Below are positions 1 through 7,774 of a stretch of 64,000 nucleotides of DNA, in pieces. A program made the translations under genes and the position numbers. Below the pieces are notes generated by a model. It searched no databases. It was not told the DNA's origin and worked only from the letters and a program-made list of their open reading frames with translations. The first letter of the stretch is position 1. Each line of letters opens with the position of its first letter. Source of the stretch: Candidatus Hadarchaeales archaeon (GTDB lineage: Archaea > Hadarchaeota > Hadarchaeia > Hadarchaeales > WYZ-LMO6); assembly GCA_038736355.1 (NCBI GenBank), contig JAVYML010000003.1, forward strand, positions 1-64,000, in the 5' to 3' direction.

Positions 1-1
1 G

Positions 2-370
2 AGGAGGTTCTCCAGAGCACTGGGGGTGAAGGAGGGGGGTGCCAGGGGGGCTTTCATCCCCCTCTCCCTCTCTACGCGCACCTGGGCGAGGAGGGTCCTG
101 CTGGTGGGGGATGCGGGGGGCTTCGCCGATCCCCTCACGGGAGGGGGGCTCAACGCCGCCCTCTTCACGGGCTGGCTGGGGGGGAAGGTCTGCGCGGGGG
201 CCCTGAGGAGGGGGGAGGAGAGACTGAGGGAGTACGAAAGGGGTTGGAGAAGAGAACTTTACCTCCGTCACTGGAAGTCCTCTTCCTTGGCCCATCTCTT
301 CTACTATTTTCTTATAAGGCGGAAAAGACTATTTGTCTCTTTGGTGCAACCTTTACTTGAGCCACACTAG
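2..370 (+). CDS. Geranylgeranyl reductase family protein, C-terminal part (5' end outside window)
   Basis: The frame is open to the left edge of the window, so only the last 120 or so codons are present. The sequence shows a flavoprotein motif VGDAGGFADPLTGGGLNAAL, the second FAD-contacting segment of the geranylgeranyl reductase/PHBH-like family, followed by a basic C-terminal helix region. In archaea this family reduces the isoprenoid chains of membrane lipids, or related prenyl compounds such as menaquinone or chlorophyll-type chains. It lies beside prenyltransferase genes of the UbiA family, which fits lipid work, but it is convergent with them and so not in their operon. The substrate cannot be told from this fragment. 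Confidence 0.8.
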   Translation, partial: RRFSRALGVKEGGARGAFIPLSLSTRTWARRVLLVGDAGGFADPLTGGGLNAALFTGWLGGKVCAGALRRGEERLREYERGWRRELYLRHWKSSSLAHLFYYFLIRRKRLFVSLVQPLLEPH

Positions 371-2202
371 CATATTGGCCTTATATAACAAACCGCGAAA
401 GCATCTAGCTCAGTCTTTCTATTCCAGAAAGCATCGTCCCCCACGACGTAAAGCTCAGCAAGTGAGAACGCGTCATCTTTCGACAAATCTAGTCCGAGAT
501 TTCTACTTCTTGATAGTATACGGTTTTCTCCAGGACTGAGATTCCCGAAGCTCCAACCTATTATCGATGCATCTTCGAAATAGAAAGCCCTCCCCCCATC
601 CCCAGTATAGGGAGCGGAGGTCGGTAAGTTGTAGTATTTGCGGAAAAACTCTATTATGGGATGATTGTTTTCGCTGAGGTCGTAAGTCAATCCCCATCTC
701 TTAAACCTCTCCACCAGCTCATGCTCGTCCACCCACCAGTACTGCCCCTCGCACTTGGTGGGATAGGGGAGCGTAGGCCAGCCGAAATTCCACATTATAT
801 GCTGCCACATGGTCATGGTCGTATCTTGCATGGGGAAGAGCGGTTTAGAAATAAACTCATCCTTCACTTTTATCTTGTAAAAATCTCCATCTACCTCGTC
901 TGTTTTATCAAAAAACCTAGAGGGCCAAAAATTAGTATCGCGGGGTGTCGGTTCAGGGTTTTCCGAGTTGTCTAGCCACATGTACATATTAGCCACAACG
1001 TTTTCCACCCTAGTGGTACCTAGGTTGGCAATTCCCAGCGTGACATTCAAGACACCCCCTATGTCTGGGGGGATTATGTCGATACTAATACCAATACTTT
1101 CTACCCACGGGGTCAAGAAAGGCAAGTACAGGTCCCTGCCTAAATCTTGGATAAAACCCCCTGGTATGGCCTTGAGGATCTCCATTCTCCTTATCTTGCT
1201 CTGAGGAGAGTCTTTGTTTTCTCCGGGAAGGGGAGTATAGTACTTGCTGCTCCACCTTAAATTCTCTACCATACTGATGTTCCAGTTGATTATTTTGGAG
1301 TTTTCTACGGCAAATCTCATGTTAGTTTTGGCCATAATGTAGAGAAGAGAAGGGTCGTTTACATGCAGGCACCTATAAATGATGTTATCTATTGCCTCCA
1401 GCGCGTTGATGAGGTGGGGCAAGCATCCCTCGTAAATCACGATGAGGGTCTTGCAAAGGTTCTCCGGGACCAGATCTGGCATGTACCGGTGCAGTTCCCA
1501 GAGGTTGTTCTCCAGGTACTTGCTGCGAGCCAGGTAGTTGTCGTGAAGGTCCCTCGCTATGGCCTGGAGCTCGTAGGCCAGCCCGCGGGCCTCCTGGAAA
1601 TTCTTTTTCTTCATGGCCTCCACCGTTGCCTCCTGCCTTCCCAGCATCCTGGCCGCCCTGAGCTGGATGGCCGTATCCACGTACGCCCTTCCAGGAGTGG
1701 GCTCTGGAACGATAGCTTCAGCTATCTTGTACCCTATGGGAGTGTAAATGAGCTCTACCTTGTCTCCTACCTTCAGGTTCTCTCCCCAAAAGGAGAGAAC
1801 TAGGGCCTCCCCTGGGCCGGGGAGGTCGTTCATTCCTCGCTTTACGGGTCCTGTGGCCAAAGCTAGGTCGATCTCGTTCTCCACCCTCACCCCGTTCACC
1901 CTCAACTCTATGTTCTGCCACCTGATGTTTTCCAACAAGGTTCCCATGGGTGTTTCCTCCAAGATGTCTGCTCTATAGGCCTTGGTTATTCCCTCTCCGC
2001 TGGCATGAACTATAGCAATCCCTCCGTATCCTGGATAGTTGGTCCAGAGTTGCACCACGGTTTGGGGTGGCATGGGGGGAGCCCCCAGTTTCCCCAGACC
2101 TTCAATTAGGATTCCACCGGTTAGGAGGGTGGCCACGATGAGGAGGATGGTGGCTATGAGTGGAGAAACGCTTTTGTGACCAAGTTCACTCCTGAGGCAC
2201 AT
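367..2202 (-). CDS. Giant type IV pilin-like surface protein (611 aa)
   Basis: The N-terminus has a short basic leader and one hydrophobic helix (SPLIATILLIVATLLTGG), the class III signal typical of archaeal pilins and archaellins. Residues about 60-165 form a head with NIELRVNG and a later GDKVELIYTPIG segment, also found in four other proteins of this window. About 430 more residues follow, rich in Tyr, Trp and Asn with many N-glycosylation sequons, matching nothing I recognise. Usual archaeal pilins are 100-200 aa, so this is far oversized. It starts 3 bp after the stop of the similar 631-aa gene and is surely co-transcribed. Likely an exported, membrane- or filament-anchored surface protein; function unknown. 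Confidence 0.75.
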   Translation of the reverse strand: MCLRSELGHKSVSPLIATILLIVATLLTGGILIEGLGKLGAPPMPPQTVVQLWTNYPGYGGIAIVHASGEGITKAYRADILEETPMGTLLENIRWQNIELRVNGVRVENEIDLALATGPVKRGMNDLPGPGEALVLSFWGENLKVGDKVELIYTPIGYKIAEAIVPEPTPGRAYVDTAIQLRAARMLGRQEATVEAMKKKNFQEARGLAYELQAIARDLHDNYLARSKYLENNLWELHRYMPDLVPENLCKTLIVIYEGCLPHLINALEAIDNIIYRCLHVNDPSLLYIMAKTNMRFAVENSKIINWNISMVENLRWSSKYYTPLPGENKDSPQSKIRRMEILKAIPGGFIQDLGRDLYLPFLTPWVESIGISIDIIPPDIGGVLNVTLGIANLGTTRVENVVANMYMWLDNSENPEPTPRDTNFWPSRFFDKTDEVDGDFYKIKVKDEFISKPLFPMQDTTMTMWQHIMWNFGWPTLPYPTKCEGQYWWVDEHELVERFKRWGLTYDLSENNHPIIEFFRKYYNLPTSAPYTGDGGRAFYFEDASIIGWSFGNLSPGENRILSRSRNLGLDLSKDDAFSLAELYVVGDDAFWNRKTELDAFAVCYIRPIC

Positions 2203-2205
2203 CTA

Positions 2206-4101
2206 TCAACATCCTCCTCCCCCACCACTTCCGCCGGGTGGAGGTCTTCCAGGACTCCAGTGGATGTTCCAGAAGTACTGCCATTCCCATTCTCCTGTCT
2301 TGGGATGCTGGTAGAAGAAATAGTAATCCTCTAACCATATGCGGTTGTCAGCAGCTTTGGGAGGGGTGATTCTTATGTTGTCCACCCAATAGGTCCCTGG
2401 GGCGAGGTTTAGTTTATCGGCAGTTCTATGTTCCGGCCTATTTTCTAAACGGGCATAGAGTACAACGTTTCCGTTGTCGGGATAATAAGGAACTTGCAAA
2501 CCAAAGAAGACCAGCTCCGGACTCAAGTTCTCTAGGTATTTTCTTCCCTGGAGACCAGGCCTGGTCGCCCACCAGTTCTCTAACCTTAGCCTGGCTGTGT
2601 ACCGATAGGTGTTGTGGTAGCTGTTGTCGTAAACCCTTGTACCCCAAGTGGCTATGAATTTGTTCTCCATCGGAACCAGCCAATTCTCGGGAAATACATA
2701 TAACATGTTTTCTACACTGCCTGTATATCCTAAATCTTTGGCTCTCTTGAAGTATTTGGAAACCCACCATGCGTTGTCCGTGCTGTACCAGAGAGTGGCG
2801 TATCTGGTGAAGTTGTTGGCGTTTTCCCCTCCTACATTGTATACATGAATGACAAACTCAAAAGTCGTGTTGTCTACCCATCGGTAGCTTTTAAGAACAG
2901 GGACAATGGCAGGGCGGTAAAAGTCTTCATAAAGATCGTCCATTTCTGGAGAGACCCCAAAGTATGTTAGGGCCTCCACGGGTATTCCAGGATAAGGAGG
3001 TTGGGTGAGTAGGTTCTCTATGGTACCTATGAGAGGGAGCAACTGTTTCTTGGTTATATTTTCTGCCACATTTTCTATGGTCCCCTTTCGAGGACCCGTG
3101 GTTTGCCAAGTACTCACATAGGAAGGATCCCAAGCCCTTATGATGGGATTTTCCATGTTGTAAATGAGCTCCAGTCCATTCACGACTAAATAGAGGAGCC
3201 TGTTTTCCTTAGGTATCCCCCTTCTAGCTTGGTCCCAGCTCTTGTAGGCTATGCAGAGTTTGTAATAGTCACGCTCGCTTACCATATCCAAATAGTAATC
3301 CAGCACCCTCATGTCGTTATCCAAGTACCCGCCGGTGCCCTTGCAGGAATTCAGGAGAAGTTGAATTTCTCCAGCTAAATTTTCGATTCTTGGAATATAG
3401 CTTCTAGCTCGGTCGAAGTCCTCTTTATACCATCGATAGTTTTCGTTATATCTGACTTCGATGCTGGGAGAGAGGGCATTCACCATTTCCCTCTCCAACG
3501 TGCGAAGTTGGAGGGCCCTGAGGGAAATACAGGAGTCCACTAGGTTTTGTCTTATCCAAGTGCTTCCTATTTCAGTACATTCCCAAGGGGGGGCCATGAT
3601 GGTATTGGCAATAGTCCATGTGCTCGGTTTGTGTATTATGGTCACCCTATCCCCCTCCTTTAGGAAACCTTGCCTGTACGAAAAGACTACCATCCCTCCC
3701 CCAGAGGGGAAGGGAAGAAGGGAATTCTTTACCTTCAAACTTGGGGTAAGGGGAGAAACGTAAAGAACGTATTCTAGGTCGTTTTCCGCTGTTAATCCAT
3801 TTATCCTTACTTCAAGGTTTTTCCATTTTACATTCTCAAAGAGACTACCTAGTTCTGTATCCATCAGGAAGTCTGCGTAGAAAGCTTCTCCTATTTCTTT
3901 TCCCGTTACGTTGACTACTCCTATGGCACCCCTTCCAGGAAAATTCCTCCATATTTGAAGTAAGACGTCCGGTAGGTTTTGGAGGTTGGGTCCCCCCACC
4001 CTTTCTGCGATCATAGAAACACCTATCCCCAGCACAAAGACCATGGAAACGAGCAAAACGATTCCCAAAAGGGGGGAGACTCCCAGTTTCCTCCTCATCA
4101 A
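2206..4101 (-). CDS. Giant type IV pilin-like surface protein (631 aa) with Gly-rich tail ending in Cys
   Basis: The N-terminus RRKLGVSPLLGIVLLVSMVFVLG is a class III signal/pilin N-domain. Residues about 65-170 carry the same head motif as its neighbours (NLEVRINGL, then GDRVTIIHKP). The rest is a large, aromatic, sequon-rich extracellular region. The C-terminus is unusual: PPPGGSGGGGGC, a flexible glycine run ending in a terminal cysteine. The upstream gene (a UbiA-like protein) ends only 18 bp away, so both giant pilins probably belong to the transcript that begins with UbiA near 6471. Paralogue of the following 611-aa protein. The role is unknown; adhesion or a cell-surface stalk is only a guess. 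Confidence 0.75.
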   Translation of the reverse strand: MMRRKLGVSPLLGIVLLVSMVFVLGIGVSMIAERVGGPNLQNLPDVLLQIWRNFPGRGAIGVVNVTGKEIGEAFYADFLMDTELGSLFENVKWKNLEVRINGLTAENDLEYVLYVSPLTPSLKVKNSLLPFPSGGGMVVFSYRQGFLKEGDRVTIIHKPSTWTIANTIMAPPWECTEIGSTWIRQNLVDSCISLRALQLRTLEREMVNALSPSIEVRYNENYRWYKEDFDRARSYIPRIENLAGEIQLLLNSCKGTGGYLDNDMRVLDYYLDMVSERDYYKLCIAYKSWDQARRGIPKENRLLYLVVNGLELIYNMENPIIRAWDPSYVSTWQTTGPRKGTIENVAENITKKQLLPLIGTIENLLTQPPYPGIPVEALTYFGVSPEMDDLYEDFYRPAIVPVLKSYRWVDNTTFEFVIHVYNVGGENANNFTRYATLWYSTDNAWWVSKYFKRAKDLGYTGSVENMLYVFPENWLVPMENKFIATWGTRVYDNSYHNTYRYTARLRLENWWATRPGLQGRKYLENLSPELVFFGLQVPYYPDNGNVVLYARLENRPEHRTADKLNLAPGTYWVDNIRITPPKAADNRIWLEDYYFFYQHPKTGEWEWQYFWNIHWSPGRPPPGGSGGGGGC

Positions 4102-4119
4102 TTAAAACTTTCTTGTATC

Positions 4120-4914
4120 TTACTTAATCCCCTTTGCTAGACCGTGAATGGCATAGAGGGCTAGCTCTTCCGCAAAGATTTCCGGTTTCCAAGCCCTTTT
4201 CCTCAACTCTAGGAAATTGGTCCTTCTTTTTATCCTTCTAACGGCTAGAAATCTTACACAAGAAGAGAAAACACCTATCAAAAAGAAAGAATCCCCCAGC
4301 GAAAATAAAGAGGAAAGGAGAAAGTGTGGAAAGGGCGGGATTTTTAACCATCTGACACTTTTTACTCTCCCCACGTCCAACAGATGTAGGATTTCCAAGT
4401 GGAGTTGAAAGAGGAAAAGAAGAGGAAGGAGGAGAAGAGCTCTCCGAGAGGGAGGAAAGGCGAGGGCGAGATGTGCCTGAAGGAAAAGCAGGGGAGAACA
4501 GAGGGGAGGTATTAGAAAACCCCATCTCCTCTCTTTGAGTCTGAAGGGAGGTGCGGAGTAGGAAAGGGTGAGGAAGAGAAGGAACAAGAGAGAAAGGAAA
4601 GTGGGGAGAGTGGTAAACAGGGCCAAGGGAAGAAGAAGGAGGGGGAGAAAGGCCAAAATGAGAGTCTTCTTTTCACCCATTTTTTTCGTCATTCTTGAGG
4701 AGAAGTTCTTCTCACCCTTTAGTTTGAAATCAAAATAGTCGTTGATGGCGTAAGCAGACATGGATCCTCCGGCCACGACTAGAGTATCTATTGTTATGTT
4801 CAACGGTTTGAAAGGAGAAAGGGCAAAGCCGAGTAGAGGATAGACCATGAATCTAAGGCAGCTGAGTTTGTTTTTCCACCCTTTAATCCTATAAAAGAGA
4901 AGGAGTTCCTTCAT
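4120..4914 (-). CDS. UbiA-family prenyltransferase-like membrane protein
   Basis: A polytopic membrane protein with the first UbiA motif AINDYFDFKLKGEKN, the N-D-x-x-D metal-diphosphate site of this family. The usual second Asp-rich motif (DxxGDxxxGxxT) is replaced by LLDVGRVKSVRW, so activity may differ or be lost. I start at an ATG (MKELLLFYRIKGWKNKL), which overlaps the 3' end of the preceding membrane-protein gene; a longer open frame to 5016 lies over that gene and has an unlikely N-terminus. Family members join an isoprenyl diphosphate to an aromatic or glycerol-phosphate acceptor in the membrane. Third gene of the minus-strand unit that ends with the two giant pilins. Confidence 0.7.
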   Translation of the reverse strand: MKELLLFYRIKGWKNKLSCLRFMVYPLLGFALSPFKPLNITIDTLVVAGGSMSAYAINDYFDFKLKGEKNFSSRMTKKMGEKKTLILAFLPLLLLPLALFTTLPTFLSLLFLLFLTLSYSAPPFRLKERRWGFLIPPLCSPLLFLQAHLALAFPPSRRALLLLPLLFLFQLHLEILHLLDVGRVKSVRWLKIPPFPHFLLSSLFSLGDSFFLIGVFSSCVRFLAVRRIKRRTNFLELRKRAWKPEIFAEELALYAIHGLAKGIK

Positions 4915-5662
4915 CCATCCACATCCTCTTGAGCACGGGCAGGACTTTTTTCCTTCTCTTTCCTGCGACCCAGAAAAGGAGTGAAATTGCGGAGAAGTAT
5001 ATCGTCCAGAGAGCATATCTCAGAGGTCTGGAAGTATGAAAGGCCTTGCGGGTTAGGAAAAGAAAGGCACCCTTGCCTCCAAAATAGAGAAGGGGTAGAA
5101 GGAGAAGGGAGAGAAAGAAGGAAGAAACACGCCCGAAACCGAAGGACCTGAAAATTCTGAAGGATATAATCGTTCCCAGGATACCAGTAAGCAATACTCC
5201 TGTGGGTATTCCCATCCAGTCCTCATAGAGCTCCAGATAGATCCAATCCCTTAGATTCAGGGAGTAAAAAAGGAAGGCGGGAAAAAGAGGGGTTAGATAA
5301 AGGAACATACACGAAAAAACCACATGCTGGATTCTATCGTATGAGATCTTCTTTCCCAAAAGGTTCACACCGTAGTACCCAAGTACGCTGGCATAATAAA
5401 AGAGGGCCACCGCACCCATTCCCCCGGAAAGATGGTGGAGCCAAAACTGAAGGTCGGGTTTGTAAACTATTACACCGTCGTGATAAGCGCAGCCCGGGTA
5501 GATGAAGTAGTGAAGGGCGTTGTAAGCAAAGCCGAAAAAGAAGGAAAAAAGTACCATAAAGGTTTCGGTGAACTTTCCCCCTTTGAGTTGCTCGGGATGG
5601 AAAAGGACCTTTCTCCAAGAGTTTAGGATGGCTCGTAGGGCACTCACAGGTAAACCCACCAT
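4889..5662 (-). CDS. Multi-spanning membrane protein of unknown function
   Basis: About 257 residues with roughly six hydrophobic segments. An N-terminal amphipathic stretch (SWRKVLFHPEQLKGG) precedes the first membrane segment, an arrangement reminiscent of Yip1-type membrane proteins, but I cannot assign it. I use the ATG at 5662 (MVGLPVSALRAIL), which overlaps the UbiA stop by 19 bp; the open frame continues upstream but runs over the UbiA gene. A protein of similar layout (31472-32164) sits near another UbiA gene in the second envelope cluster, so the pairing of this membrane protein type with UbiA recurs in the window. It lies between two UbiA-like genes in one transcription unit. Confidence 0.6.
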   Translation of the reverse strand: MVGLPVSALRAILNSWRKVLFHPEQLKGGKFTETFMVLFSFFFGFAYNALHYFIYPGCAYHDGVIVYKPDLQFWLHHLSGGMGAVALFYYASVLGYYGVNLLGKKISYDRIQHVVFSCMFLYLTPLFPAFLFYSLNLRDWIYLELYEDWMGIPTGVLLTGILGTIISFRIFRSFGFGRVSSFFLSLLLLPLLYFGGKGAFLFLTRKAFHTSRPLRYALWTIYFSAISLLFWVAGKRRKKVLPVLKRMWMDEGTPSLL

Positions 5663-6471
5663 CCTGCAAAGAAAAGCTGGGAAGTTAGGGCCCAAAGCCT
5701 CACCAGCCAGAAAGGATCGTTGCGTAGTAGACCTTCTGAAAAAAAGAGGGTGGGTAAGAGAAAGGTGACTGTGCAGATCAAGTAGCTTAGGAACCATTCT
5801 GGTCCTTTAGGATTGAGAAAGAGAAAAGAGAGAAGAGTGAGGGAGGCTCCGGAGAGGGAAAAAATTAGAGTCCTTTTGGTTCCCAGCTTCGAGGGGAGAG
5901 TGGGCTTCCCACTTTTCTTGTCACCCTTCCTTCCCTTCAGATCCTTGAGAGGAGAAAGGAAAAGGGAGAGGAGGGTGAAGAAAAGGGCTATTCCTATGGC
6001 TTCACCTGTTAGCGGGGAAAGAGAGAGATATCCGGCGAGGAAGGGAAGAAAGACGTAACCCAAGGAAGAAACCGGATAGGAGGTATACCATCTACCTAGG
6101 GGGAAGGGGGGTAGGGAATACAATAAGCCCAGCAGAACCCCCAGCAGGCTTAGAAAGAAGAGAAAGGGACCCAAAAGGAGGGAAAGGGCAGAAAGGGAGA
6201 AAAGGAGGATTGAAAGGAGAAGGAGCCCTTTTCCCCCAACTTTTCCGCTGGGGAAGGGTCTCTCGGGATGGCTGATTCTATCCCATTCTACATCACAGTA
6301 CATGTTGAGGGCCTGTGCTCCTCCCGAAATCCCTATTCCCACCGCGCAGAGAAGAAGGAACTCAGGAAGAGGTACGGCGAGGTTCCTTCCTCCAAGAGCC
6401 ATTCCTAGGTAGAGGGAGCTGAGTACTATCAGCGAACTGCCCAATTTTAGACACCGGAGGTATTCGCGCAC
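5644..6471 (-). CDS. UbiA-family prenyltransferase
   Basis: 275 aa with eight or nine hydrophobic segments. The first Asp-rich motif reads NMYCDVEWDRISHPERPFPSG, close to the N-D-x-x-D-x-x-x-D...RP-x-P-S-G signature of the family though the second position is Met, and the second motif is LKDLKGRKGDKKSGKPTL, a canonical form. Digeranylgeranylglyceryl phosphate synthases and heme/quinone prenyltransferases share this layout, so the acceptor is not decided. Start is GTG (VREYLRCLKLG). It is the first gene of the minus-strand unit that runs to 367. The facing gene at 6556 is a pilin, and the 84 bp between them must hold both promoters. Confidence 0.8.
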   Translation of the reverse strand: MREYLRCLKLGSSLIVLSSLYLGMALGGRNLAVPLPEFLLLCAVGIGISGGAQALNMYCDVEWDRISHPERPFPSGKVGGKGLLLLSILLFSLSALSLLLGPFLFFLSLLGVLLGLLYSLPPFPLGRWYTSYPVSSLGYVFLPFLAGYLSLSPLTGEAIGIALFFTLLSLFLSPLKDLKGRKGDKKSGKPTLPSKLGTKRTLIFSLSGASLTLLSFLFLNPKGPEWFLSYLICTVTFLLPTLFFSEGLLRNDPFWLVRLWALTSQLFFAGWWVYL

Positions 6472-6524
6472 ATCTTTCTAAAGGATTTGTAGCATTTAGA
6501 GAATGGGGTAATCTTTGATTCTGG

Positions 6525-6532
6525 TTTTTATC
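6525..6532 (+). promoter_or_regulatory. Putative TATA box of the 6556 pilin gene
   Basis: TTTTTATC is centred 27 bp before the ATG at 6556, the spacing expected for a leaderless archaeal transcript. No Shine-Dalgarno sequence is present between it and the ATG. Confidence 0.45.
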
Positions 6533-6555
6533 TTAATCCGAGAAAGAGAAAATTG

Positions 6556-7065
6556 ATGTCTTCGAGTCGAGGAATTTCCCCTCTAGTGGCCACCATTTTA
6601 CTCCTTACGCTGGCCATAGCCTTCGGTATCACCATTTTGGCCAGCTATCTGGCTGCCCTCGCCCCTGCTGGTCCTCCCCCGAGGAGAGTTTCTCTTTCTC
6701 TTATATACGAGAACTCTCCCCCAAAACTGATTCTCAAGCATCAATGGGGGGATTATCTCTTTGGAGCCTTCTTGATGAGACAGGAAAACAGAGTGGATGC
6801 TAGAACGGCTAAGGGAAAGTTGGAAAATTGGAAGGCAATAGAAGTTAGAGTGAATGGGGCGAAACTTAGCAAGGATAGGGTAGAAGATATGGTGTTAATA
6901 CAGGAGAACCTCTATTACCAACCCATGGCTCCTATCGTCGTCAACTTGGGTCCAGGAGATGAGGTGAGGCTGGAAAACTGGAAAATCCCGCTCAAGACTG
7001 GGGAAATAATAGCAGTAGTATATCTTCCTACTGGGCAAACACTGGTGGAAATGGTAGTGGTGTGA
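6556..7065 (+). CDS. Type IV pilin-like protein (169 aa)
   Basis: Short Ser/Arg leader followed by GISPLVATILLLTLAIAFGITILASYL split over one membrane helix, the class III signal and assembly helix of archaeal pilins. The head contains AIEVRVNG, then GPGDEVRLENW and YLPTGQTLVEMV, the same order of motifs as in the two giant proteins and the 165- and 149-aa pilins here. Size is normal for a pilin. The ATG is preceded by TTG in frame; I prefer ATG. It is transcribed away from the UbiA unit and is convergent with the next pilin. Expected to be cut by a prepilin peptidase, which is not in this window. Confidence 0.8.
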   Translation: MSSSRGISPLVATILLLTLAIAFGITILASYLAALAPAGPPPRRVSLSLIYENSPPKLILKHQWGDYLFGAFLMRQENRVDARTAKGKLENWKAIEVRVNGAKLSKDRVEDMVLIQENLYYQPMAPIVVNLGPGDEVRLENWKIPLKTGEIIAVVYLPTGQTLVEMVVV

Positions 7066-7142
7066 AAGCCAAGTAACGTTGTTTGGATCGGGATAGACTA
7101 CTCCAGACTGAAATTGAAAAAAGAAAAGAGAGATTAAAGAGA

Positions 7143-7640
7143 TTAGTAAGTTATCGTTTTCTCCACAAGACTCTGATCTTTGGGCACCCACTTGAGTAAT
7201 ACTGTGTCACCAACTGCTAAGGATTTAGAAAGCCTTACCTTTACAATATCACCCACCACAAGGGCGTAGGTTTTACCTATCTTTTTGCCAAGGTCTAGTT
7301 GGTTCTCTAAGTTTTCCCACTTCCCTTCTGAGACCAAGTAGATGACCTTATTTTCGATTACCCCATTTACTCTGAGTTCAAGATTTTTCAGAACAGCTAT
7401 GTTATCCCCATTGTCGAGCTTAACGATTTCAACCGCGTTGATAGCCCTCTCTCCGTAAGTGTGTTTGATAACTATGACATCTCTTCCCGATTGCAGATTG
7501 TCCAGCGCCAGTTGTCCGCTGAAGATTACACTTGGCTGTGGAGCCGAGGCAAGAGAAAGCGCTAGGATGGCTGCAACGGCGAAGACTATGGCTATCAGCA
7601 CGATGGTTGCTATCATGGGTGAGACTCCCTTTTGGTCCAT
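7143..7640 (-). CDS. Type IV pilin-like protein (165 aa), strong Shine-Dalgarno
   Basis: The N-terminus MDQKGVSPMIATIVLIAIVFA is a textbook archaeal pilin leader plus assembly helix, with cleavage expected after the Lys-Gly. The head has NLELRVNG, GDIVKVRLSK, GDTVLLKWVPKDQSLVEKTI, the shared family arrangement. Of all pilin genes here it has the best ribosome binding site: GGAGGTG ends four bases before the ATG and matches the 16S 3' end of this genome perfectly. A TATA-like element lies just upstream (7658-7673). This suggests it is the highly expressed major pilin of the locus, which is inference from the signals only. Confidence 0.85.
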   Translation of the reverse strand: MDQKGVSPMIATIVLIAIVFAVAAILALSLASAPQPSVIFSGQLALDNLQSGRDVIVIKHTYGERAINAVEIVKLDNGDNIAVLKNLELRVNGVIENKVIYLVSEGKWENLENQLDLGKKIGKTYALVVGDIVKVRLSKSLAVGDTVLLKWVPKDQSLVEKTITY

Positions 7641-7644
7641 TTTC

Positions 7645-7651
7645 CACCTCC
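7645..7651 (-). promoter_or_regulatory. Perfect ribosome binding site of the 165-aa pilin
   Basis: On the minus strand GGAGGTG stands four bases before the ATG at 7640 and is fully complementary to the anti-Shine-Dalgarno at the 3' end of the 16S gene (25801-25808). Most neighbouring pilin genes lack such a site. Confidence 0.7.
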
Positions 7652-7657
7652 TTTTTT

Positions 7658-7673
7658 CTAAAATATTTTAAAG
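7658..7673 (-). promoter_or_regulatory. Putative TATA/BRE element of the 165-aa pilin gene
   Basis: The near-palindromic AT-rich CTTTAAAATATTTTAG stands about 18-33 bp before the ATG. With the ribosome binding site in between, the transcript would have a short leader. Assignment rests on composition and position only. Confidence 0.4.
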
Positions 7674-7743
7674 CGGAGAGCTTAAAAAGGTTGGGAAAAT
7701 TATTCATGGTGGCATGAAAAGGTAACACATGTGGTCCCTCCCA

Positions 7744-7752
7744 CCTTTTAAC
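7744..7752 (+). promoter_or_regulatory. Putative TATA box of the DUF2341 pilin-like operon
   Basis: CCTTTTAAC is centred 26 bp before the ATG at 7775, the position for a leaderless transcript. It would drive the 7775-12483 run of overlapping genes. Confidence 0.4.
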
Positions 7753-7774
7753 TCTCGAAGGGGAAAATTGAAAG

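Noticed and set aside
4217-4408. Small plus-strand frame opposite the second UbiA gene
   Set aside because: It is the shadow of a membrane protein gene rich in Leu/Phe codons, with no ribosome site or promoter.
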